Assembly: GCF_014656545.1 (NCBI RefSeq)
Contig: NZ_BNDS01000009.1
Location: 1 to 64,000, forward strand
DNA: 64,000 bases
Source of the DNA: Neobacillus kokaensis
Lineage (GTDB): Bacteria > Bacillota > Bacilli > Bacillales > Cytobacillaceae
Direction: 5' to 3'
In this document: in pieces, positions 1-7,430 of the stretch
Numbering within the stretch: the stretch's first letter is position 1
How the letters are laid out: the number at the start of each line of letters is the position of its first letter
Made by a program: the position numbers and the translations under genes
The notes under the pieces: generated by a model
What the model was told of the DNA's origin: nothing
Database searches by the model: none
The model's input: the letters and a program-made list of their open reading frames with translations, nothing else

Positions 1-57
1 TAGAATATTTACACAAAATAATACTTTTAGTAATAGTTTTTATCCAAGAAAGCAAGA

Positions 58-183
58 TTGTGAAATATTGTACTTAAACTAACGGGTGCAAGAGTTTAAA
101 ATCGGAGCTGTCATTTTGGCGGCTTTTTCTTTTTATACTATAGGCCGTTTGTTGAAGAAGGATATTTCCTGTTTTAAGCGAAA
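58..183. repeat. dispersed palindromic repeat, two-block copy
   Basis: The left block (about 58-130) holds ACTTAAACTAACGGGTGCAA followed by a weak hairpin around CTGTCATTTTGGCGGC. The right block ends in GTTGAAGAAGGATA. The same two blocks, lightly diverged, recur at 5168-5295, and single blocks recur at many intergenic sites in this window. The unit has no coding potential. What it does is unknown. Confidence 0.6.
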
Positions 184-251
184 TAGAATACCAAATAAAC
201 CTAACACGAATACAGGTATTGAAAATAACAGGAACGTAGGAGGTATGAAGT

Positions 252-689
252 ATGAAAATCAATAGAATAGATCATGTGAGTATAAACGTAAATGATCTTT
301 CAGAGGCTAAAGCGTTTTTTCTTGATTTAGGACTTGAAGTGCAAGCGGAATGGGAAATGGATGGAGAACTGTTGGACAGAGTAATTGGGCTTAATGATGT
401 AAAAACGGCATGTGTAGCATTAGGGATGCCAGATGGTCAGGCATGGATAGAGCTAGTCAAATTTTATACGCCGTCAGATGAAAATGATATTCAGCAATCT
501 TTTGCAAATACGCTGGGTATACGACATATTTGCTTTAATGTTGAAGATATTGAAGATATTGTTGCCAAATTGAAAAAGAAGGGCACGGAGATCTTTAGCG
601 AGATACAGCAATATGAAGACAGTTATAAGTTATGCTACGTTCGTGGTCCAGAAGGAATTATTTTAGAGTTGGCGGAGAAAATCAGATAA
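252..689 (+). CDS. VOC (glyoxalase/bleomycin-resistance fold) protein, copy 1
   Basis: This 145-residue protein is a single vicinal-oxygen-chelate module pair. It opens with RIDHVSINVNDLSEAKAFF, typical of the first beta-alpha-beta unit, and ends with YVRGPEGIILELAE, the usual glyoxalase-like C-terminal strand with its metal-ligand glutamate. A second His-containing strand (RHICFNVEDIE) starts module two. Cytoplasmic and probably metal-dependent; the substrate cannot be told from sequence. The start follows AGGAGG with good spacing. A paralogue at 5363 differs at about nine residues. The family also includes lactoylglutathione lyases, dioxygenases and antibiotic-binding proteins, so the call stays at family level. 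Confidence 0.85.
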   Translation: MKINRIDHVSINVNDLSEAKAFFLDLGLEVQAEWEMDGELLDRVIGLNDVKTACVALGMPDGQAWIELVKFYTPSDENDIQQSFANTLGIRHICFNVEDIEDIVAKLKKKGTEIFSEIQQYEDSYKLCYVRGPEGIILELAEKIR

Positions 690-1025
690 ATATTGAATGG
701 GACTTTAAATGATTTAGCTCACCAACGTTAGAGATTTCTTCTTAAACGATCGGGTGCAATAGCGAAAAGGCAGAGGAGTATCCGTTGCCTTTTTCCATCC
801 GTTTTTAAAAATATTGTCTATAAAATTCTTTTCTGACGTTTCCACTTAACTAAGCATAAATCCTAGTTGTCTCGCTTTTTCGTGTCCTAGTAAACTAAAT
901 TATTGCCTTGATTATAGAAATGGAAACGTTAGAAAGGTAATAACAGTAGGAGATTAACAGGAATTTGTTTATTGGTTTTATCTAGAAGTAGATACATAGT
1001 GATTAATTAAACATGGGGGTGTAAA
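690..1025. other. intergenic stretch with a repeat hairpin and an integrase-leader-like block
   Basis: No gene is supported here. At 735-797 lies a palindromic-repeat copy whose hairpin AAAAGGCA (765-772) / TGCCTTTT (786-793) is perfect. Around 890-930 a block reading AATTATTGCCTTGATTATAG resembles the sequence just upstream of the two integrase relics (near 3430 and 41490), so this may be a third trace of the same element. Confidence 0.5.
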
Positions 1026-1571
1026 GTGGTAAAGAAATTATCTCTTGTTTTTACAATGTTCATTTGTCTCTCTACTTTTGCTTTAACAGTAAAACCTTCA
1101 GTAAGTTATGCGTGTAAGTGTGTTGAAACAAAATCAGTTGAAAAAGAGTTAGAATTGTCCGATGCAGTTTTTAATGGAAAAATAATTGAGATGAAACAAG
1201 ATAAATACTCAAGAAAGATTCTGTTTGAGGTAACAAGCATATGGAAAGGGCTTTCAACATCTCAGATTGTATTAATTGATGAACCATCTTCTTGTAGTAT
1301 GGACTTTAATGAAGGTCAGGAATATTTGGTTTATGCTAAAAACAATGGAAATGACGTACTTACTTCAAATATTTGTGATAGAACAATTGAACTTATTAGT
1401 GCTGATAAAGATTTATTGTTACTAGGGGAAGGTAGAGCTCCCACTGAAATAGTTAATCTTGAAAACGAATTAAAACAATTTAATCTGATTTTTTGGATTC
1501 CCTTTTTGGGAATAGCTGTTCTTATTATTGTTTTTATTTGGAAACGAAAGAGGATGGAAAATATACAGTAG
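1026..1571 (+). CDS. secreted/membrane-anchored TIMP/NTR-like domain protein
   Basis: The 181-residue product starts with a signal peptide (hydrophobic residues 5-28, ending near VSYA) followed at once by CKCVETKSVE, a Cys-x-Cys N-terminus typical of tissue-inhibitor-of-metalloprotease/netrin-like domains of Bacillus. Two more cysteines (SCSMDF, NICDR) could pair with it. A transmembrane helix (about residues 154-172, FWIPFLGIAVLIIVFIW) and a basic tail KRKRMENIQ end it, so the domain faces outward. The GTG start follows GGGGGTG. Such proteins are common in bacilli and their role is unknown; inhibitor activity would be a guess. It stands alone between repeats. Confidence 0.65.
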   Translation: MVKKLSLVFTMFICLSTFALTVKPSVSYACKCVETKSVEKELELSDAVFNGKIIEMKQDKYSRKILFEVTSIWKGLSTSQIVLIDEPSSCSMDFNEGQEYLVYAKNNGNDVLTSNICDRTIELISADKDLLLLGEGRAPTEIVNLENELKQFNLIFWIPFLGIAVLIIVFIWKRKRMENIQ

Positions 1572-1672
1572 GTGTTCTTCAACTAAACAAGCTGTTTAGT
1601 GAAGAAGGAATTAGAATTTTATGGTAAAATATTTGTTTAGATGGTTACAATACGCGCTAAGGAGGATTTGGA

Positions 1673-2164
1673 ATGAACAGAACGGAATCGTTACTTCAAA
1701 ACTGGGACTTTTGCTACGATAAAGAAGATTGGTATCCGCCACTGGCTGACGCACTCAAAGCGCTTACGGCAGAGCAAGCAGATTGGCGCCCGGCTGGCGA
1801 GCATGCGAACACGATTTGGGAGACAGTTGAGCATTTGATTTTTTACAAGGAACGGTTGCTCAAAAGAATTACCGGTGAGGAATCGAAGTATCCAGAAGGG
1901 TTGACGAATGATGATACGTTCGCAGTCAGTTTGAAAACGGAGAGCGATTGGCAAGCCACGCAAAATAGGCTAAAAAGCGTCCATCTTGGCATCCGTGAGC
2001 GTATTACGAATTTAAACGCTGACCAATTGCAAGCTCTTGTTACTAATCGTCCATTAGACGAGTGGCTGAACAGCCTCATTCTCCATGACGCTTATCATAC
2101 GGGCCAAATTATCCTGATCCGCAAGTTGCAAGGCTCATGGCCATCGCGCCGCTCTTTTGAATAG
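1673..2164 (+). CDS. DinB-like protein
   Basis: This 163-residue protein shows the DinB/YfiT four-helix layout. WETVEHLIFYKERLLKRI supplies the first metal-site histidine helix, and LHDAYHTGQIILIRKLQGSWP is the classic C-terminal HxxYHxGQI helix whose two histidines complete the metal triad. DinB-like proteins are putative metal-dependent enzymes, some acting in bacillithiol or stress chemistry; the substrate is unknown here. The ATG follows AAGGAGGATTTGG. Its GC content looks higher than that of its neighbours, so it may have a different origin. The same frame stays open after the stop to 2293 and reads protein-like, which may be a relic of another gene. Confidence 0.8.
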   Translation: MNRTESLLQNWDFCYDKEDWYPPLADALKALTAEQADWRPAGEHANTIWETVEHLIFYKERLLKRITGEESKYPEGLTNDDTFAVSLKTESDWQATQNRLKSVHLGIRERITNLNADQLQALVTNRPLDEWLNSLILHDAYHTGQIILIRKLQGSWPSRRSFE

Positions 2165-2437
2165 GACAAAAAATTGCACTGCAGTTCCAGAACGTGTGGC
2201 CCTATATATCACGAATTACATCAAATATTTGTCGAGCTATTTGACGAAGTGTCGGCAACGGAGAACACGCCTCTAACAGCAGCTATAGCATAGATATGAT
2301 ACTGACGGCATTAATGGATGCAGTTTAATAAGCCAAATTCTTTTGTTAAATTTGATATTTGTTTAACTTTTAGGAGACAAGCTCGTAAACAGGTAAATAA
2401 CGTATAGTGTGATATCTAGGTTTAGGAGTGATGTGTT
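2165..2437 (+). other. gap with a possible coding relic
   Basis: From about 2174 to 2293 the plus strand reads plausibly protein-like (containing IYHELHQIFVELFDEV) and ends at TAG, but it has no ribosome site of its own and lies in frame with the preceding DinB-like gene. It may be the tail of a decayed gene. Nothing else was seen. Confidence 0.2.
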
Positions 2438-2827
2438 TTGTCTTACTATAATAATTGGTATTTAAACCACTTTATTAACCGTTATAACCATGGTACGCGA
2501 TATCCTTATCCAACCACCGGAAGTCCAAACAGGTATAGAAATAATTGTTCTGCAACTAGGGATAAATCTTTTTCTAAAGAGGAAGCAACAGCAATCGCTC
2601 TACTTTTGGGCATTAATTTTAGTAAAAGTAAGTTTGATTTAGATGAGTTTTGGATGGGAGTAAACACAGAGCTTGAACATGGAAAAATATCCAGCCAAAC
2701 AAATGTAAGTGGTGATGATCCTATTATAACGGGGAAAATTGCTCTAGCTCATCTTAACGAGTTTCCTGATTACTACAAAAGATTAAAGGTGCTTGAGGAA
2801 GAAGCAAAAGCTTATTGGAAAAAATGA
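2438..2827 (+). CDS. DUF5661-like protein
   Basis: The 129-residue product has an N-terminal Tyr/Asn-rich stretch (NNWYLNHFINRYNHG) and a C-terminal half containing FSKEEATAIALLLGINFSKSKFDLDEFWMGVNTELEHG and ITGKIALAHLNEFPDYYKRL. The second part matches my memory of the DUF5661 family, short proteins in Firmicutes and phages of unknown role. TTG is the start, supported by TAGGAG ten bases upstream. The N-terminal low-complexity part resembles bacillus surface or spore-associated tails, but this is only an impression. It is monocistronic. Confidence 0.6.
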   Translation: MSYYNNWYLNHFINRYNHGTRYPYPTTGSPNRYRNNCSATRDKSFSKEEATAIALLLGINFSKSKFDLDEFWMGVNTELEHGKISSQTNVSGDDPIITGKIALAHLNEFPDYYKRLKVLEEEAKAYWKK

Positions 2828-2875
2828 TTTATTACAATGCCTAAATTATAAGAATAGCTCAAATTTGTAAGCTGG

Positions 2876-2944
2876 TTTGTGAAAAATTGTCCTTAAACTA
2901 TCCGGTGCAATAGTGAAAAGGCAGCGAAGTGTCCGTTGCCTTTT
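2876..2944. repeat. dispersed palindromic repeat at the broken end of the integrase gene
   Basis: This copy reads CTTAAACTATCCGGTGCAAT then a perfect hairpin AAAAGGCA (2916-2923) / TGCCTTTT (2937-2944). The integrase homology stops at its right edge, so the repeat marks a deletion or insertion junction. Confidence 0.65.
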
Positions 2945-3399
2945 GCCAATCCATATTCAAAAATACAATTTTTATCAAGAGAAACAATTTCACCTATTCT
3001 ACAACCTGTTGAAAACATAAATTCAAATAATACCTTTTCCATCGGAGTAAAACGAGCTTCCCTCAGATGGTCAATTACTCTTTCCGTTAAAAATTCTGGA
3101 ATCCGTTTTCCTTGTTTAGGTTCTTTGAGATTGGCAGCTGGATTTTTGGGCATATGACCTTCCTCGTGTGACCAACGAAATAGCGATTTAATAAATCGAA
3201 TTCGGTGAGCCATACTTGATGGCTTTAGGTGTTCACTAGATTTTGCCAAGTATTCTTTCAACTTATCAATAATCAATGATTCAATATTCACATCGTTAGA
3301 GTATTGGATAAGTAGCTTTGATTAGAGCCCCTACGCATTTAATGTCTCTTCAATCCTTTTATCTGATTCATAAAGTTCCCAGGCTTTTGATAATAACAT
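2944..3399 (-). pseudogene. tyrosine recombinase/integrase, broken at both ends
   Basis: Reading the minus strand from 3399, after a good AAAAGGAGG site, the frame gives MLLSKAWELYESDKRIEETL and soon hits stops. From 3291 it continues as VNIESLIIDKLKEYLAKSSE..., the SAM-like core-binding domain, then ...FLTERVIDHLREARFTPMEKVLFEFMFSTGCRIGEIVSLDKN, the start of the catalytic domain with its first Arg (TGCRIGE). Homology then ends at the repeat hairpin at 2944, so the HxxR and Tyr parts are missing. It has lost about half of a normal ~300-residue enzyme and should be inactive. A second 5' fragment of a related gene lies at 41405-41460. Confidence 0.8.
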
Positions 3400-3468
3400 A
3401 ACAATTTCCTCCTTTTCGGTTAAATAAGAGGAATTATTACCTTGATTATGGAAATAGAAACGTGCAGA

Positions 3469-3502
3469 TATTGAACTATCGGGGCAGGTTAGTGAAAGAA
3501 CG
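3469..3502. repeat. right-block copy of the dispersed palindromic repeat
   Basis: The sequence GAACTATCGGGGCAGGTTAG is the right-hand consensus block (CTAwCG, GGCAG, GTTAG). It lies just upstream of the integrase relic. Confidence 0.45.
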
Positions 3503-3642
3503 AATTCCTAATCGTTACGATTGTACACTATCAGTTAGTGTACGATTTTTTGTCCAAAATGATAATCAGTAAAGAAGTGCCCTTGCGGCAAATTATGCAT
3601 GGGCACTTTATTTCAATAGATATCCATTTTTTCTTTTGTGAA

Positions 3643-3978
3643 TTAGTAATTGTACCAACCGTTGTAATCGTTGTAATAGTTGTAGCCGCTATAACAACCA
3701 CCACAACCACCACAGCCGAAGCAACCGAAACATCCGAATCCTCCACAACGAAAGCCCCCGCAACGGATTCCGCCGCAACGCATGCCACCACAACGCATGC
3801 CACCACCACAACGCATGCCACCACCACAACGCATGCCACCGCCGCAACGCATTCCGCCGCCGCAACGCATTCCGCCAAAATGCCGCGGATCATTGAGGTT
3901 TGGATCAATGGTAATTAAATTACCAACTTGGAAATTATCCATTCCTAACATTTGAAGTTCGTTTTGTAGATTCTGCAT
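3643..3978 (-). CDS. heterocycloanthracin/sonorensin-type RiPP precursor (TOMM class)
   Basis: The 111-residue peptide has a leader (MQNLQNELQMLGMDNFQVGN, then LITIDPNLNDPRHFGG) that matches the leader style I recall for heterocycloanthracin/sonorensin precursors (TIGR03601). The core is tandem RCGG units: four RCGGGM, then RCGGM, RCGGI, RCGGF and others, followed by GC/FGC triplets, 13 cysteines in all, and a Tyr/Asn-rich tail. In the family such Cys-Gly repeats are cyclodehydrated to thiazoles by a distant cyclodehydratase/docking complex, and the precursor is usually not next to those enzymes. None is in this window. The ATG follows AGGGGAGGAAAAAATG. Alternative: a Cys-rich spore-coat protein. 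Opposite-strand Thr/His-rich frames over it are shadows. Confidence 0.72.
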   Translation of the reverse strand: MQNLQNELQMLGMDNFQVGNLITIDPNLNDPRHFGGMRCGGGMRCGGGMRCGGGMRCGGGMRCGGMRCGGIRCGGFRCGGFGCFGCFGCGGCGGCYSGYNYYNDYNGWYNY

Positions 3979-4420
3979 TTTTTCCTCCCCTTTGTATTTA
4001 TTAATTAGTCAGTCATACACCTATTTAGAGAGATGAACGAGGGTAATTCGTCAGTTTCGTTTAAATGAAACCATCATATATATCTGTACTCTCTTCAACA
4101 AATTATGATTTCTGTTAGGACATTGTCACTGATTTAAGTGCCTATTTCAGTTTGAGGTAATATTAAATGTTGATTCATTACATAAAAACTTGTGGTTGAT
4201 TAATCTGATATACTGTTGAAGTTGATGATTCACTGTATGAAAACTAGGATATAGAATGTGAAAGAATGCACTTAAAGTAACAGGGGCTTTGGTTCAAGAC
4301 GGATTAAGGCACCTTTTTATTGAAATTGTTATTGGGCTAACGGTGCAGAATAGTTTCAACGGGGCTAGTTTGAGAACAAAAATATAGAATTTAGTCAGAA
4401 GTGAACAGGGGTGAACGCAA
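3979..4420. other. intergenic, with imperfect direct repeats
   Basis: No gene is supported. Two imperfect ~22-bp direct repeats (TTGATTCATTACATAAAAAC near 4171 and GATGATTCACTGTATGAAAA near 4220) and a palindromic-repeat copy (about 4256-4370) fill it. The promoter of the RiPP precursor must lie at its left end, but I see no convincing hexamers. Confidence 0.35.
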
Positions 4421-4825
4421 ATGAGTTTAGCTACCTATATAGGTTCTAATGTAGTATTACCTATCAATGATGAATCAGACGATTTAGTTACCATTGGAAG
4501 TTGTTTTTCAGATGAAGGGCATCGACTTAATGTGAAGAAATATCAATTTACTACTCCTTATGTTTATGAAGTTTCAAGTGATTGGGGTATTGAAATTTCA
4601 AAATATATTAACAAGAGAACTTGTAAAGAGTCGAAGGAGAAACTAATTGCGCTATGCAAGTTGATGAATAGTTATCTTGGACCAGGAGACTTTTTTGAAC
4701 TGTACAGTTGTTGGGTGGGAGAAGAAACCCAAAAGCGAGAAGGAGAATTAATCCTGAAAATCAACAGTTTTGACATTGACCGTATAGAAATGCCTGAAAA
4801 AATATTAGTGAGAATTGTAAAATAA
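4421..4825 (+). CDS. hypothetical protein
   Basis: I do not recognise this 134-residue protein. It is acidic and soluble, with no signal peptide or membrane segment. It contains YEVSSDWGIEISKYINKRTC and a C-terminal LGPGDFFELYSCWVGEE... IDRIEMPEKILVRIVK that looks like a mixed alpha/beta fold. The layout resembles small bacillus immunity-like or SUKH-like proteins in accessory regions, but no motif proves it. The ATG follows AGGGGTGAACGCAA. It is flanked by palindromic repeats on both sides. Confidence 0.6.
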   Translation: MSLATYIGSNVVLPINDESDDLVTIGSCFSDEGHRLNVKKYQFTTPYVYEVSSDWGIEISKYINKRTCKESKEKLIALCKLMNSYLGPGDFFELYSCWVGEETQKREGELILKINSFDIDRIEMPEKILVRIVK

Positions 4826-4912
4826 TAACTTCTTCTTCAACAACTGGGGGCAATAGTTGAAGATTTGATCTGTCATTATGGCAGCAATTTCTATTTTGAC
4901 TAACGGGTATTT
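4826..4912. repeat. dispersed palindromic repeat
   Basis: This copy reads CAACTGGGGGCAATAGTTGA followed by a small hairpin CTGTCATTATGGCAG. It starts only a few bases after the stop codon of the preceding gene. Confidence 0.5.
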
Positions 4913-4930
4913 CCTTCTACACATTTATCA

Positions 4931-5098
4931 TTGGAGTCTACATTAGCAAACGGTTATCTATATAGCATTCAGTTTGAAACAAATTATAATGAAAATTACA
5001 TCCTGGCGGAATTGCAAAATTTAAAAAATGATCGTAACTTTCATTTCTATGTAACTACGAAAGGAAAAAAATATTATATTCAAATCGATGGGCACTGA
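4931..5098 (+). pseudogene. C-terminal relic of an unidentified gene
   Basis: A 55-codon frame reads LESTLANGYLYSIQFETNYN then ILAELQNLKNDRNFHFYVTT and ends at TGA. It looks like real protein but has only a TTG at its head and no ribosome site, and the upstream side is a palindromic repeat. A truncated gene is the simplest reading; the family is unknown. Confidence 0.35.
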
Positions 5099-5167
5099 TT
5101 AATTAACCCAAGTAGTTCTGTCTGGAGTAATTAATAGACATCTAATTTTTGCTTGAGTAAATAGAGT

Positions 5168-5870
5168 TTGTGAAATTTTGTACTTAAAATAATGGGAGCA
5201 AGAGTTTAAAATCGTAGCTGTCATTTTGGCGGCTATTTCTTTTTATAATAAAGGGCAGGTTAGTTGAAGAAGGATATTTTCTGTTTTAAGCGAATTAGAA
5301 TTTCAAACAAACCTTACACGAAAACAGGTATTGAAAATAACAGGACATAGGAGGTATGAGATATGAAAATCAATAGAATAGATCATGTGAGTATAAACGT
5401 AAATGATCTTTCAGAGGCTAAAGCGTTTTTTCTTGATTTAGGACTTGAAGTGCAAGCGGAATGGGAAATGGATGGAGAACTGTTGGACAGAGTAATTGGG
5501 CTTAATGATGTTAAAACGGCATGTGTAGCATTAGGGATGCCAGATGGTCAGGCATGGATAGAGCTAGTCAAATTTTATACGCCGTCAGATGAAAAAGATA
5601 TTCAGCAACCTTTTGCAAATACGTTTGGTATCCGACATATTTGCTTTAATGTGGAAGATATTGAAGCTATTGTTGCAAAATTGAAAAAGAAGGGAACAGA
5701 AATCTTTAGTGAGATACAGCAATATGAAGAAAGTTATAAGTTATGCTACGTTCGTGGTCCAGAGGGAATTATTTTAGAGCTAGCGGAGAGAATCAAATAA
5801 ATATTTGAATGGGACTTTAAATCATTTAGATCTCCAACTATAAAGATTTCTTCTAGGAGCTTATGTTAAA
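5168..5870 (+). repeat. direct duplication, copy 2 (carries second VOC gene)
   Basis: This is the partner of 58-760, including the two-block palindromic repeat at its head and about 60 bp beyond the gene (GAATGGGACTTTAAATCATT versus GAATGGGACTTTAAATGATT). Copies are about 5.1 kb apart in direct orientation, so recombination between them would delete everything between, including the RiPP precursor. Confidence 0.75.
5363..5800 (+). CDS. VOC (glyoxalase/bleomycin-resistance fold) protein, copy 2
   Basis: The 145 residues differ from the protein at 252 at a handful of positions (for example DEKDIQQPFANTFG against DENDIQQSFANTLG, and ELAERIK against ELAEKIR). All residues of the fold and the C-terminal GIILELAE strand are kept, so both copies appear functional. 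The ribosome site AGGAGG and its spacing are also kept. Function as for copy 1: a probable metal-dependent VOC enzyme or binding protein of unknown substrate. Confidence 0.85.
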   Translation: MKINRIDHVSINVNDLSEAKAFFLDLGLEVQAEWEMDGELLDRVIGLNDVKTACVALGMPDGQAWIELVKFYTPSDEKDIQQPFANTFGIRHICFNVEDIEAIVAKLKKKGTEIFSEIQQYEESYKLCYVRGPEGIILELAERIK

Positions 5871-6299
5871 TAAGGAATGGCTGTGTCGATCCCTTAATCT
5901 TATTGTGCTATCGTGGCAGGTTACTTGAATAAGGATTAGGAACTGTTGATAATAAAGAATAACAGTTTTTGTTAAGAAATTATAAATTCATTCTAATAAA
6001 AATGTAAGACCAAGATAATTCACTATAAAATTGCAGTAGGTATTTATAAAACGTAAAGTCTATGGAACAAATTTAAACAATATTTACAAGTCCTCGTTGA
6101 AATAAAATTGTCCATCCAAGGAAAGTCAAGGATGGACAGTACTCACGTTTAACCAAGCGACAAAGGAAGCTTGGGATGGTCTTACTAAGGGATAAAAGTT
6201 ACCATGCTATAAGTAGGTAATGAGCATTAGACCTATATTACGAAGTAAAAAGGGAGAATTTGTTTCCTAAATGAAACAAAATATACTAACTAATGTGTA
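5801..6299. other. intergenic stretch with repeat fragment and stem-loop
   Basis: No coding frame is convincing. A right-block repeat copy (GCTATCGTGGCAGGTTACTT, about 5910-5945) and a perfect stem TGTCCATCC (6109-6117) / GGATGGACA (6130-6138) are present. The stem lacks a clear U-run, so its role is unclear. Confidence 0.4.
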
Positions 6300-6815
6300 C
6301 TACGAAGTATATTCATACCATTTGCCTTTACTTAATGTCTTTATTTCAGAAAATTTTTCAGTGTGAACGCTATTGGCTGCACTAGAGTCAATGCCTTTGT
6401 CAGTAATGGTTAAATTACAACCAGTAATAATTACACTTTCCTCCGATAATCCAGTAATTACAGATGTGTGTGCAAAGGGGAAACCCTCTGTATCAATACC
6501 AACTAAAGTAAATATTATACTATCATCAAATTCCCCAGGACCATCAACTAAGGTAATGGTAAAAGTACCAGTGAAAGTTTCAGTACCTGTTGTAATTGTC
6601 CCAGTGCCACTTGTATTCAATATGGTTTGACCATTTATAGAAAAACATTCTGGGGGGTTAACATTGTTAGATGAAAAGCTAAAACCAATAGATGTGTTTT
6701 CATAAGTGACTGTACTACCTTCTATAAAGCAAGATGGACAAATGTTAGCGGATAATGGTCCGAATATATCAGTGAAAGCTGTGCCAGAACATTCACACTG
6801 TCTTCTAATTCCCAT
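6300..6815 (-). CDS. hypothetical beta-rich protein
   Basis: I do not recognise the family of this 171-residue protein. It opens with MGIRRQCECSGTAFTDIFGP and a CPSC pair, followed by Thr/Ser/Gly-rich beta-strand-like sequence (TSGTGTITTGTETFTGTFTI), and ends KGKWYEYTS. There is no signal peptide or membrane helix. The composition resembles bacillus spore-surface or filament-like proteins, and the N-terminal cysteines could form cross-links, but this is only a suggestion. The start is supported by AAGGAGTGATTTATTA. It is a single gene with long non-coding flanks. Confidence 0.6.
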   Translation of the reverse strand: MGIRRQCECSGTAFTDIFGPLSANICPSCFIEGSTVTYENTSIGFSFSSNNVNPPECFSINGQTILNTSGTGTITTGTETFTGTFTITLVDGPGEFDDSIIFTLVGIDTEGFPFAHTSVITGLSEESVIITGCNLTITDKGIDSSAANSVHTEKFSEIKTLSKGKWYEYTS

Positions 6816-7010
6816 TAATAAATCACTCCTTATATATAACTAAAATAATATATGTATTGGGGAAATGAAGAGATTGGACAAATTAAACAACAGTTTTATT
6901 CACAAAACTTCTCAGTCCACAATCCGAGCATATTGAGTTGTAAGTTTTCTTCTTATACCAAGGGTAAGATTCTGCAAGGACAAAGGACACTTTTTTTATT
7001 TTACAAGAAA

Positions 7011-7085
7011 GATTGTGAAATAGTGTATTTATACTATCGGGTAGCAATAGTCGAGTGGAGCAACATCGGGTATGTTGCTCCTACT
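7011..7085. repeat. dispersed palindromic repeat with perfect 10-bp hairpin
   Basis: The left block reads TATACTATCGGGTAGCAATA. It is followed by GGAGCAACAT (7057-7066), loop CGGGT, and ATGTTGCTCC (7072-7081). A gene relic begins a few bases later, so this repeat again sits at a gene breakpoint. Confidence 0.6.
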
Positions 7086-7089
7086 GGCT

Positions 7090-7274
7090 TATCATGCTAA
7101 TTTTATGTGTGATATTCATAAAAGTCGCTTTGAGTGTCCTTACAAAATAATCATATTTGAAAAAAAAGATAATGACTACGGATTGATAGTTCATGATGCG
7201 GTTTTTCAAGTATAGGAATTGCTTTTTGTCCGTGGTGTGGTTCAAAATTAATATTGTTAATCTATTTCAAATAG
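7090..7274 (+). pseudogene. DUF6980-like protein, 5'-truncated and frameshifted
   Basis: The frame from 7090 reads YHANFMCDIHKSRFECPYKI then IIFEKKDNDYGLIVHD. It then shifts within GCGGTTTTTC and continues in another frame as SIGIAFCPWCGSKL. This Cys-rich layout (C..H..FECP...YGLIIHDGG...CPWCG) fits the small zinc-ribbon-like DUF6980 family as I recall it. No start codon with a ribosome site remains, because the palindromic repeat at 7011-7085 replaces the 5' end. Both lesions argue for a dead gene. Confidence 0.6.
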
Positions 7275-7366
7275 GTAATATCGATTGGTATTCTTTTTTC
7301 CATTAAACTAGTAAAATTTGTTCACGAAAGATTGACTGTATTATTAATTTTCTGTATATTATTAAA

Positions 7367-7404
7367 AACAAGAAGGTGTTGTGAAAACGCCTTCTTGTTC
7401 TTTT
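7367..7404 (+). terminator. stem-loop before the amidohydrolase gene
   Basis: A 10-bp perfect stem AACAAGAAGG (7367-7376) / CCTTCTTGTT (7390-7399) is followed by CTTTTATT. It lies 30 bases before the TTG start at 7431. It could be a terminator shielding the island from upstream transcription, or an attenuator; no competing antiterminator was seen. Confidence 0.6.
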
Positions 7405-7430
7405 ATTAAAGAGAAAGGGGATGGAAATGA

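Larger units (their letters stand above)
58..760 (+). repeat. direct duplication, copy 1 (carries first VOC gene)
   Basis: This block (palindromic repeat, leader, VOC gene and about 60 bp of 3' flank) is nearly repeated at 5168-5870 in the same orientation. The coding parts differ at only a few codons, and the leaders and tails have drifted more. That pattern indicates an old duplication with selection on the coding sequence. Boundaries are approximate, set by eye. Confidence 0.75.

Noticed and set aside
3770-3890. Short tandem CGCATGCCACCACCACAA-like repeats that could suggest a CRISPR or satellite
   Set aside because: The units are 18 bp with no spacers and encode the RCGGGM repeat in frame on the minus strand.
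3538-3918. Plus-strand Thr/His/Ala-rich open frame and the minus-strand Val/Cys-rich frame over the RiPP precursor
   Set aside because: Both are shadows of the Cys-Gly repeat on the other frames; only the 3643-3978 frame has a leader, a good ribosome site and family likeness.
6852-7100. 82-codon plus-strand frame
   Set aside because: It runs through a palindromic repeat and has no ribosome site or recognisable domain.
7367-7404. Riboswitch or T-box before the amidohydrolase gene
   Set aside because: Only one simple stem with a U-run is present; no conserved riboswitch core or T-box sequence was found.
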